DNA of 64,000 nt from an uncultured Roseobacter sp. (GTDB taxonomy: Bacteria > Pseudomonadota > Alphaproteobacteria > Rhodobacterales > Rhodobacteraceae): positions 501,501 through 565,500 of the forward strand of contig CANKZM010000004.1 in NCBI GenBank assembly GCA_947488305.1. Reading direction: 5' to 3'. Below are positions 9,363-17,769 of this stretch, piece by piece. Made by a program: the position numbers and the translations under genes. Positions within the stretch are counted from its first letter, which is position 1; the number at the start of each line of letters is the position of its first letter. Below the pieces are notes generated by a model. That model saw only the letters and a list, made by a program, of their open reading frames with translations, ran no database searches and was not told where the DNA came from.

Positions 9363-10625
9363 ATGGAACAGTTTGACACGATTGTTGTCGGAGCGGGACA
9401 GGCGGGCATTGCCACCAGCGAACATTTGGGCAAGCTCGGAATTGATCATGTTGTGCTGGAGAGGGCGCGTATCGCAGAGCGTTGGCGTACGGAACGCTGG
9501 GACTCATTGGTGGCCAATGGTCCGGCCTGGCATGACCGTTTCCCAAACATGGAGTTCTCCTGCGACAAGGATGCCTTTGCCGACAAGGAAAGCGTCGCCC
9601 AATACTTCGAAGACTACGCACGCATGAATAATTCGCCGGTTCGGATTGGCGTCAATGTGTTATCCGTCGAGCGTTTGGAGCGCCTCGCGGGGTTTCATGT
9701 CAAAACTTCGCAAGGTGATATGACCGCCCGCAACGTGGTCGCAGCCACAGGTCCGTTCCAAAGCCCAGCCATTCCTGCCCTCATCCCGCAGACGGAAAGC
9801 GTGACGCAATTGCATTCGACAGCCTATCGCAATCCGCAAACGCTGGCCCCGGGGGCTGTCCTCGTGGTGGGCGGTGGTTCATCAGGCTCTCAGATCGCCG
9901 CGGAACTCAACGCGGCCGGGCGCAGGGTCTATTTCTCAATCGGGCCACATGATCGGCCGCCTCGGCGCTATCGCGGTCGCGACAACGTTTGGTGGTTGGG
10001 CGTGCTGGGCAAATGGAACATGGATACGCCAGGGCCGGGGACCGAGCATGTAACCATCGCGGTCAGCGGAGCACATGGCGGCAGAACCGTCGACTTCCGA
10101 CGTCTTGCCGGAGAAGGAGTCACGCTGTTGGGCATGACGAAAGGGTACGAGGCGGGCAAAATTCAGATCGCGGACGACCTTAAGGCCAATCTGGATGCAG
10201 GCGATGCGAATTATCTGTCGATACTCAGGGAAGCAGACGATCACATCGCGCGCAATGGGTTAGAGTTGCCCGAAGAACCTGAAGCCCATGTTCTCCCCGA
10301 CGATCCTGACTGCGTGAAAAACCCGATTGCCGAGCTTGATCTTGCAGCCGAGGGTATCAGCACGGTGATCTGGGCGACGGGGTTTCGATTTGATTATGGT
10401 TGGCTAAAAGTCGACACCCTCGACACTTCGGGCAAGCCACTGCACCAACGCGGTGTCTCACGTGTGCCGGGTTTATACTTTGTGGGACTACCTTGGCAGA
10501 CCCGTCGGGGCTCGTCCTTTATTTGGGGTGTCTGGCATGACGCGAAGTTCATTGCAGATCAAATCGAAATCGACCGGAATTACATCCGTTATCACACTGA
10601 CTGCCAGACAATAGAACAGACCTGA
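9363..10625 (+). CDS. NAD(P)/FAD-dependent flavin monooxygenase (CzcO-like)
   Basis: VVGAGQAGIATSEHLGKLGIDHVVLER and VVGGGSSGSQIAAEL dinucleotide-binding motifs. Confidence 0.9.
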   Translation: MEQFDTIVVGAGQAGIATSEHLGKLGIDHVVLERARIAERWRTERWDSLVANGPAWHDRFPNMEFSCDKDAFADKESVAQYFEDYARMNNSPVRIGVNVLSVERLERLAGFHVKTSQGDMTARNVVAATGPFQSPAIPALIPQTESVTQLHSTAYRNPQTLAPGAVLVVGGGSSGSQIAAELNAAGRRVYFSIGPHDRPPRRYRGRDNVWWLGVLGKWNMDTPGPGTEHVTIAVSGAHGGRTVDFRRLAGEGVTLLGMTKGYEAGKIQIADDLKANLDAGDANYLSILREADDHIARNGLELPEEPEAHVLPDDPDCVKNPIAELDLAAEGISTVIWATGFRFDYGWLKVDTLDTSGKPLHQRGVSRVPGLYFVGLPWQTRRGSSFIWGVWHDAKFIADQIEIDRNYIRYHTDCQTIEQT

Positions 10626-10834
10626 GCAGTCCAGAATCTAGACGGCACCGCCAACGAACTGCATGTCGCCATCAAAACAAGAGATCAATGCATCGCGGCG
10701 TTTTGCCTTGGTATTCGAGAATGGCATTCTGCCCCCTGGCGCGGAGCGGGCGAAAACCTTGCTAGATCACCGGTGCGCGAGCAATTGTCGGTTGCACCCA
10801 AAACTCGCAACAAAACGCGCCCTCAAACAGCCCA

Positions 10835-11278
10835 CTAACCTTTGTCGTTCCAGCCGCATGGTCCAGCCATCGCAACACTAAGCCGCCAAGATCCTTCGTC
10901 CAGCACACAGATATAAAGGGCATCGATCGCGGCTATTTCCGATCCATCAGACTTAAGTCGTCGCAAGTCTCTGAGTTCCGCCAAGGCGGCATACTCATTG
11001 CACATGGTCACAACCACTTCGCCGATTTCTGTATGATCGAAGTCTTCAGCTTCGAGTTCGGCAAACTGCCGTCGTAGCTTCGATATAACCGCGGCTTTGT
11101 CGGGTATGTGAAGGTTGCCGCCCGGTGCGATGTAAGTGGCTGGCACCGAGAAGAGTGACGCCATCTTTTCAAAATCACGATCGTTCCACGCAAAAAGATA
11201 GGTCTCGATCAGTTTGGCGATTTCTCTTTCAGACAATGCGAGGTCCTCCCATCCGAAATTTTTGCATTTCTGAAGCAT
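10835..11278 (-). CDS. SnoaL/NTF2-like domain protein
   Basis: LIETYLFAWNDRDFEKMASLFSVPATYIAPGG; size typical for the NTF2-like fold. Confidence 0.65.
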   Translation of the reverse strand: MLQKCKNFGWEDLALSEREIAKLIETYLFAWNDRDFEKMASLFSVPATYIAPGGNLHIPDKAAVISKLRRQFAELEAEDFDHTEIGEVVVTMCNEYAALAELRDLRRLKSDGSEIAAIDALYICVLDEGSWRLSVAMAGPCGWNDKG

Positions 11279-11572
11279 AGCAGGTTTCTAACACAATCCT
11301 TTGAAAACGGTCGTTCAGCGATCTGGCCCCCCGGTCCGCTTTGTCCGCGGCGCGGTCATCGGTGAAGCTTGCGGCCATCATCTCCGCTTCTGTCGGTTCC
11401 AATGGCTAGGTGAAAGCAAGGTACCAGTCGCTCGAACCTCCAAATCCGATCTGCTGACTCCCGTCGCAGCGTTGGTAGGAATGTGCAACTGCAATCCACC
11501 GATTTTCGCCTCTAGGGCCTGACCTTATCGGATGTCAGGGTTGCGGTTTTCTCGAATGGATACGCGGTAGTT

Positions 11573-13822
11573 CTATGGCTCGTCCAGAATTGGTCCTGGC
11601 GGCAGTCTACTAGTGACCGCATCATGCGCTGCGGCGCTGACAGCTTTCTTTTGTTCCTCCGTCAGGTTCTCGTCCCCGGCCAGTTCCACTTTGACGTTAC
11701 GTTCGGCCATACGGATGCCGTTGGCTTCGAATATGTCACGCACACCCTGATAAGCGTCACGGCGGACGAGCCATTGTTCGCCGGGTCGGGTCATAAACTT
11801 GACCCCGATGACCATGTTGAACTCTTCCATGCGGCGGACGCCCTGTGATTTCAGAGTCTCGATGATGGAGTCGCCATAGTCCGGGTTTTCCTTCAATTGG
11901 GCGCCGACTTGCTTGATCAGTTTCTTCACGAGCTTCAAGTCTGTATCGAACGGCACCCTGAATTCGAGTTTCATGATCACCCAGTCGCGCGAATAGTTGG
12001 TCATGGATTTCAACTCTCCGAATGGCAGGGTATGTACCGCCCCGCGGTGGTGGCGGATTTGCAGTGACCGGATCGAGATTTTCTCTACCGTGCCACGAAG
12101 TTGGTCGATCTCAACATACTCGCCCACTCGGAAAGCATCATCGATCAGGAAGAAGATGCCCGAGACAACATCTTTCACCAACGACTGTGCGCCAAAACCA
12201 ATTGCGATACCCAGGACGCTCGCGCCGGCAAGGATCGGCGCGATGTTTACGCCCATGGAAGACAGGATCGACATTGCCACCATCAACAAAAGCGCGACCA
12301 TTAGTACGACACGCAAGAGCGGCAAAAGCGTCGCCATCCGTGCCTCCGGACCCGGTGCGGACCCATCTGTCGGTGGACGGTACGAATTGAGCCTGCGATC
12401 AATGGCTGTCCGCGCCCAGGTCCAAAGAAGGTCGGCAATCAGTAACGCGGCTGCGCTGTCCAGAAGGATCGTAAAGATGCGTTGCATGACCGTTGGGTTT
12501 TCTGTCGTTTCAAAGATGCCCAAGTTCCAGATCAGCGCGAGTATCAAGCCAACCGTAATGATGGCTGCAAAACGCACGACACGCTGTGCGATCGGGCGGT
12601 ATGTCTCGTAAGGATCTATGATCTCGACTGTCTGCTCGCTTTCTGGATCAGGCGTGGTTTCATCGGTCGCATCGATGACCTGCGGTGGTGGAAGTTTTGC
12701 CATGTAATCTGCAATGGCACTGTCAAATGCGTGGTCGACCCAGTCACGAAGGAGCTTCAGCGATACAAGCAAGGCCCCTATGCAAAGAACGCTCCACATG
12801 ATCGGGCGCAGATCCAGGATCCACAATGCCAACGATATGACAATGAGCAAACTGAGAAAGCCGCGCCATTTGCCGGTGGACTTCGTGGCTGCATCAGAGC
12901 TTACGCGACCTGCGAAAAAGAACCCGACATGAAGGCACAACAACGCGGCAAAGGCGACGAAAAGCGACAGCATGACGGAGACCGCCAGGATCGCATTCTG
13001 ACCGCCAGGCGGGTTGAAAACCTCAATGACTTGCTGAAAGACATCACGAGACGCAACCGCGACGATCAGGACAGTCGCGAAGGCCAAGACAGAACGACAT
13101 ACAACCCTGGCCATTGCGGTACTGACAGGCACAAGCCGCAGACGGGGAACAAAGGGTGCGAAGAATAAGATGAGCATGGCGCCTACAACCCGAATGGCAA
13201 CGATTGCCATAAGGAGATTGAGGATCAGCGCAAAAAGGATTGGAGGCCAATCGAAAGCAGAAAACGCCCCGATGCTGCCTATTGCGAAAGCCAACAGACC
13301 TGTGAGGGTAAGAGCCGCGCGTGTGACAGCTGCTGTGATCCGCTTGGCAGGCGTCTTGAATTGAGTGATTTCAAGACGGCGACGAACAGGGTTCGAGTAT
13401 TGTCGGAAAAGCCATTCGAGGCCCGCACCGAGAAACAGGAAGATCAGAACGAACGTAAGGCTCTGTACCCGCCGGGTGTCGGTTACCTGCGCCTCCCACC
13501 GATCCTGCACCATTTCAGGGGCTTGCCCCAAGCCTTCCCATGTGCGGATTAGCGTGCCAATGCGTCGCTGCGTCTGTAAAACCAATGCATCAAACTGGTC
13601 GCGCAACCCGAGTGCTTCCGGTTCGATTAAGTCCTCGGCGCTCTCCGCCTGCTGCCGCAGCCACTCCTGAATGCGGTCGTCAGCAAGTAGCCGGGTGAAC
13701 TCATGAAGATCATTTGTCGATGGGGATTGAATTGACGGATCGGTCTGCGCCGATGCCGGCTCAGATAGTAGTAAAACGAGGCCACAAACCAAAGCCGCTA
13801 ACGCATGACGTAGGGCGATCAT
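11573..13822 (-). CDS. Mechanosensitive ion channel protein, MscS family (large form)
   Basis: Many TM segments; GASVLGIAIGFGAQSLVKDVVSGIFFLIDDAFRVGEYVEI MscS pore/beta domain. Confidence 0.95.
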   Translation of the reverse strand: MIALRHALAALVCGLVLLLSEPASAQTDPSIQSPSTNDLHEFTRLLADDRIQEWLRQQAESAEDLIEPEALGLRDQFDALVLQTQRRIGTLIRTWEGLGQAPEMVQDRWEAQVTDTRRVQSLTFVLIFLFLGAGLEWLFRQYSNPVRRRLEITQFKTPAKRITAAVTRAALTLTGLLAFAIGSIGAFSAFDWPPILFALILNLLMAIVAIRVVGAMLILFFAPFVPRLRLVPVSTAMARVVCRSVLAFATVLIVAVASRDVFQQVIEVFNPPGGQNAILAVSVMLSLFVAFAALLCLHVGFFFAGRVSSDAATKSTGKWRGFLSLLIVISLALWILDLRPIMWSVLCIGALLVSLKLLRDWVDHAFDSAIADYMAKLPPPQVIDATDETTPDPESEQTVEIIDPYETYRPIAQRVVRFAAIITVGLILALIWNLGIFETTENPTVMQRIFTILLDSAAALLIADLLWTWARTAIDRRLNSYRPPTDGSAPGPEARMATLLPLLRVVLMVALLLMVAMSILSSMGVNIAPILAGASVLGIAIGFGAQSLVKDVVSGIFFLIDDAFRVGEYVEIDQLRGTVEKISIRSLQIRHHRGAVHTLPFGELKSMTNYSRDWVIMKLEFRVPFDTDLKLVKKLIKQVGAQLKENPDYGDSIIETLKSQGVRRMEEFNMVIGVKFMTRPGEQWLVRRDAYQGVRDIFEANGIRMAERNVKVELAGDENLTEEQKKAVSAAAHDAVTSRLPPGPILDEP

Positions 13823-14934
13823 GCTGAGGCCTCGGCGTCGGAAGGCACGTCCGATGGTCGGGCATCCTCAAATGTGTAATCCGCAGGGTAAAGGGCCAGA
13901 ACTTCGATCTTGCCACCGTGGGGTTTCAATTGGCACGCCAGTCTGGAACCCTCGGGCGCCCCTACCTTGTACAATGTGCGTAGTTCCAAATCCGAAGGAG
14001 AAGGCAGCGGAAACTCTGAATTGATGATACGTACAGAACAGGTTCCGCACCTGCCGCGCCCTGCGCAGAGATTGGCATGCAGCTGGTCGTTGTGTTGGAA
14101 TCCCTCCAGCATGCTGACGGATGAATTGGAAATCATTTCCGTGCTGCCGTTTCGTACAAGAATAACTTCTTGTGTCTTCAGCATTGCAAGCCGAACGAAA
14201 CGGGCCACAAATGTCAAAATCACCAGGATGATGGAGCCTGTTATCACGGCATTAGTGACCTGTTTAATCTGTGCAAAAGGTACGATCACACCTTCGGGCA
14301 TTGGCGGGTTTTGAGCCAATCCTGCACCTAATTGTTGAGCCATCAACATCTCTCGTCCCGCTTCGGCATACCCCAAAAGGGCAACAACCGGAACGATCAC
14401 GGCGCCAAGGTACAGCCAATAAAGCAACCGCACAGCGTTCTCTTTAGACCGCAACCAGGTAAACAAGCCTGCGCATCCATGCACCCAAACGACCGACAAC
14501 ATGATGACTTGCAGCAATCCCACAGTAGGCGCTTGTAACCAAAATAATCTAATAGCATCCGCATAACCAAGGTGCAGACCAGCGTTGTCCGCCATAGAAA
14601 TACCTACCGCATGGGTCGCCAGCAGCGGCACCACGAGCAACCCTGTCATAAGTTGGACGATGTCTTGCGTGTTTGTGCGTAAAGTGGGCCGCCGGTAGAA
14701 TGCCCAAAGGCCCAAGGCAAAGTGGCTGACAAGCGACGCCAGCAGCAAAATGCCTGCATCGGCCCTTGTCCAGAGCCCCGTAAGGTAGGGTCGTGCTGCA
14801 TCCATAGCTTCAATCGAGATCAGGCCGAGACTGAGGTTCGCCAAGTGGCTCGTCACGAAGGCCAACATAAACAGACCAGACCAGATACGAATTGCCCTCA
14901 GGACAATTGCCGGCGTCATTCTGGAGTTTGTCAT
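13819..14934 (-). CDS. Membrane protein: SDH cytochrome b-like multi-TM anchor fused to C-terminal [2Fe-2S] ferredoxin domain
   Basis: CAGRGRCGTC...LACQ ferredoxin motif (CX5CX2C...C); four His in predicted TM segments; ATGA overlap with mscS gene. Confidence 0.85.
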   Translation of the reverse strand: MTNSRMTPAIVLRAIRIWSGLFMLAFVTSHLANLSLGLISIEAMDAARPYLTGLWTRADAGILLLASLVSHFALGLWAFYRRPTLRTNTQDIVQLMTGLLVVPLLATHAVGISMADNAGLHLGYADAIRLFWLQAPTVGLLQVIMLSVVWVHGCAGLFTWLRSKENAVRLLYWLYLGAVIVPVVALLGYAEAGREMLMAQQLGAGLAQNPPMPEGVIVPFAQIKQVTNAVITGSIILVILTFVARFVRLAMLKTQEVILVRNGSTEMISNSSVSMLEGFQHNDQLHANLCAGRGRCGTCSVRIINSEFPLPSPSDLELRTLYKVGAPEGSRLACQLKPHGGKIEVLALYPADYTFEDARPSDVPSDAEASA

Positions 14935-15125
14935 TGCTCAACTCGCTGTGCAGGTATTTCTATTGGGCACAGGTTTGGTCCGCCTCTGATCAAGTGGTCT
15001 GGCATACGTATCCTATTTTTCATCACTTTGGCGTTTTCTGTCCGGTATTGGCAACCTCCAAGGTTCTTTTGGCAGGTTGTGATGAGATATCCGCCGAACG
15101 ACTTCGGCCCTGTGTAACCTGCCTG

Positions 15126-15425
15126 CTATGGGAGAAATTTGGAGACACCTGAGGCCAGCTTTTCGGCTTCGTTTAGGGCGACGTCCCACGCCGCCCGAGG
15201 GGTCAGCTTAGAAGCAGGAGCCTTGGCCGCTGCAATCTCCGCATCAATTTTAGCCACTACCAACGCATATTTCCGCATGAGGTCCCTGTCGGAACGGACC
15301 TCGATCACCACTTTCCGCTCGGACTTGCCCAGCGCATCTTGTATCGCAGCAGAGATACGTTTTCGGTAGTCCCATTTTCCCTGCCCGAGTTCCTTGAGAC
15401 CTTTTAGCTTCATCATCACGCCCAT
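15126..15425 (-). pseudogene. Truncated tyrosine-type phage/island integrase, N-terminal remnant
   Basis: MGVMMKLKGLKELGQGKWDYRKRISAAIQDALGKSERKVVIEVRSDRDLMRKYALVVAKIDAEI resembles N-termini of tyrosine integrases; ORF stops after ~99 aa without catalytic domain; AGGAGG SD upstream; beside tRNA-Leu. Confidence 0.65.
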
Positions 15426-15427
15426 AT

Positions 15428-15458
15428 TGTGGACCTCCTGTGGACCTGAATGTGGATC
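15428..15458. repeat. Three direct repeats TGTGGACC / TGTGGACC / TGTGGATC, 11 and 12 bp apart
   Basis: Direct reading at 15428, 15439, 15451. Confidence 0.85.
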
Positions 15459-15515
15459 CGAGAAGGCAGCTATCAGCCCGTTTTCTTTGACAATATGGGG
15501 ATTTGTGAGGATGAT

Positions 15516-15601
15516 TGGTGCCCAGGAGAGGACTCGAACCTCCACGTCCATACGGACACTAGCACCTGAAGCTAGCGCGTCTACCATTCCGCCACCTGGG
15601 C
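15516..15601 (-). tRNA. tRNA-Leu (anticodon CAG), 3' CCA encoded
   Basis: GCCCAGGTGGCGGAATGGTAGACGCGCTAGCTTCAGGTGCTAGTGTCCGTATGGACGTGGAGGTTCGAGTCCTCTCCTGGGCACCA; 7-bp acceptor stem, long variable arm, loop TTCAGGT. Confidence 0.97.
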
Positions 15602-15763
15602 AGGTGTCGTGGGACAGGCGTCTAAGGCGAAGTCTGTGTGGTGTCAAACGAAAATTGGGGCTGTTTGGAGGGATGTAGCTGGGCTTGGTGCGCTTATTTG
15701 CGCCTTGTTTCGTTCGGTTGACACGGGTACATCAAATTCAGTGCAGCACAAATGAGGCGAGCG

Positions 15764-16747
15764 ATGTCAAAACTGGTCACAATCTATGGCGGATCGGGTT
15801 TCGTGGGGCGCTATGTCGCCCGTAGAATGGCGAAGGCTGGATGGCGGGTGCGCGTTGCTGTCCGCAGACCGAATGAAGCCATATTCGTGAAACCATATGG
15901 CGTCGTGGGTCAAGTAGAGCCCCTTCTGTGCAACATCCGTGATGATGCGTCTGTCCGCGAAGTGATGACAGGTGCCGATGCCGTCGTGAACTGCGTTGGT
16001 ATCCTGGCAGAGAATGGAAAAAACCGATTTGACGCGGTGCAAACAGAAGGGGCCGAACGTGTGGCCCGTATTGCTGCCGAACTGGGCGTGCCCAAGCTGG
16101 TCCACATCTCCGCGATTGGCGCCGACGAAGATTCGGAGAGTGACTATGCGCGAACCAAGGCGCTGGGCGAAGCCGGTGTTCTTGAACACATGCAATCGGC
16201 AGTTATCCTGCGCCCATCAATTGTTTTTGGACCCGAAGACCAATTCTTCAACCGGTTTGCTTCGATGACGAAACTCGGGCCCGTACTGCCTGTAGTTGGC
16301 GCAGAGACAAAGTTTCAGCCCGTTTACGTCGACGACGTGGCGAAAGCTGCCGAGAAAGCACTTACCGAAACCGTGGAACCCGGCGTTTACAGTTTGGGAG
16401 GGCCGGATGTTGCGAGTTTCCGCGAGCTCATGCAGATCATGTTAGAGACAATTCACCGGCGACGACTGATCGTAAACATACCCTTCTTTGCTGCGCGGAT
16501 CATGGCTTGGGGCTTTGACCTGGTGCAGACGCTTTCGGCAGGATTGATCACGAATGGAATGATCACGCGGGATCAGGTGCGGAACCTGTCAAAGGATAAC
16601 ATTGTCACGAATGGAGATCGTGGGTTCGCTGAGCTGGGAATAACGCCAACATCGCTTTCTTCGGTATTGCCTGAATACCTTTGGCGCTTTCGTCCATCCG
16701 GCCAATACGATGCGATCAAGGAATCAGCCAAAAACCTGCGGACTTAG
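15764..16747 (+). CDS. Complex I NDUFA9-type NAD(P)-binding (SDR-like) protein
   Basis: MSKLVTIYGGSGFVGRYVARRMAKAGWRVRVAVRRPNEA; VHISAIGADEDSESDYARTKALGE. Confidence 0.9.
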   Translation: MSKLVTIYGGSGFVGRYVARRMAKAGWRVRVAVRRPNEAIFVKPYGVVGQVEPLLCNIRDDASVREVMTGADAVVNCVGILAENGKNRFDAVQTEGAERVARIAAELGVPKLVHISAIGADEDSESDYARTKALGEAGVLEHMQSAVILRPSIVFGPEDQFFNRFASMTKLGPVLPVVGAETKFQPVYVDDVAKAAEKALTETVEPGVYSLGGPDVASFRELMQIMLETIHRRRLIVNIPFFAARIMAWGFDLVQTLSAGLITNGMITRDQVRNLSKDNIVTNGDRGFAELGITPTSLSSVLPEYLWRFRPSGQYDAIKESAKNLRT

Positions 16748-17547
16748 CTGTATGCGATGGCCAATAGCACCAGCCCGAGGGCGACACGGTAAATCACATA
16801 GGGTGTGAAGCTTACGCTTTTGAGCAGGCGCATCATCAAGCTGAGCGCCAAAAGTGCTGCGCAAAACGCGAAAGCGGCCGCGATGATGCCATCGCGCGCC
16901 ATTTGCCAATCTGCATCTCCAACGATACCGATACTTAACATCACTCCAGATGCGAAGATTGTTGGAATGGACATGAGCATGGACAAACGCGCTGCGTCTT
17001 CGCGCTTGTAACCCAAACGACGCGCGGCGGTGATTGTGACGCCGGAGCGGGATGTGCCAGGGATCAGAGCAAAAGCCTGTGCAAGCCCCATCAGAGTTGC
17101 GTCTCGGATTGTCCAACCTGCGGTCTGTCGCTCCTCCGATCCGGTTCTATCCGCCCAATACAACAAAAGACCAAATCCAAGCGTTGCCCAGCCAATTACG
17201 GTGATGGATCGCAACGCTTCGTCAAAGCCGGCGAGCCTTATGATCAGGCCAGCGGTTATGACCGGCACAGTTGCAATGCCAAGGCACAAAGAAAGAAATG
17301 CACCTTGTGTATCTACGCGGCCTTTCACCAAGCGTAAGCAGCCTGCGGCGGCAATTTTTACATCACTCCAAAAATAGACGATCACCGCAAACAGTGATCC
17401 AACGTGCACCGCCACATCAATGGCCAGCCCCTGATCTGGTTGACCGGTCAATTCAGGCAACAACACCAGGTGGCCGGAAGAACTGATTGGAAGAAACTCG
17501 GTCAGGCCCTGGATCACGGCGACGAGAAAAAGATGGAAAATAGTCAT
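16744..17547 (-). CDS. uppP: Undecaprenyl-diphosphatase (BacA family)
   Basis: MTIFHLFLVAVIQGLTEFLPISSSGHLVLLPELTG; PGTSRSGVTITAARRLGYKREDAARLSMLMSIPTI. Confidence 0.96.
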   Translation of the reverse strand: MTIFHLFLVAVIQGLTEFLPISSSGHLVLLPELTGQPDQGLAIDVAVHVGSLFAVIVYFWSDVKIAAAGCLRLVKGRVDTQGAFLSLCLGIATVPVITAGLIIRLAGFDEALRSITVIGWATLGFGLLLYWADRTGSEERQTAGWTIRDATLMGLAQAFALIPGTSRSGVTITAARRLGYKREDAARLSMLMSIPTIFASGVMLSIGIVGDADWQMARDGIIAAAFAFCAALLALSLMMRLLKSVSFTPYVIYRVALGLVLLAIAYS

Positions 17548-17630
17548 GGCCGGATCCCGCTGAGCACCGTGTGCCCCTGTGGTATAAGCGTGGAGAATCA
17601 ATGAAAAGCTCCAATTTATATCCGATTCGG

Positions 17631-17718
17631 ACCTAAAATCAGCTGAATTTTGCGTCCGATGCCCACGATAAGGGTAAATAAAGTGATTTTAGGTAACTCA
17701 TACTGACTTTATTTCCCT
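17631..17718. promoter_or_regulatory. Two interlocked inverted repeats upstream of gltD
   Basis: ACCTAAAATCA (17631-17641)/TGATTTTAGGT (17684-17694), and AGGGTAAATAAAGT (17671-17684)/ACTTTATTTCCCT (17706-17718). Confidence 0.6.
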
Positions 17719-17769
17719 GACGAAGTGTCTTATGGGGTTAGCTCTGAGTAAATTGGGAGGAACCGCGAG

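Noticed and set aside
10663-10881. 72-aa ORF in the gap after the flavin monooxygenase
   Set aside because: No motif, poor context, overlaps the end of the SnoaL-like gene
11518-11539. CCTGAC/GTCAGG dyad downstream of mscS
   Set aside because: Only 6-bp stem with a 10-nt loop and no U-tract; too weak to call a terminator
12482-13168. 228-aa plus-strand ORF
   Set aside because: Shadow ORF antisense to the MscS gene; low-complexity composition without motifs
15426-15647. N-terminal 74 residues of the 173-aa ORF (GGMVDALASGASVRMDVEVRVLSWAP)
   Set aside because: This is translation of the tRNA-Leu gene, a common spurious call; only 15126-15425 is integrase-like
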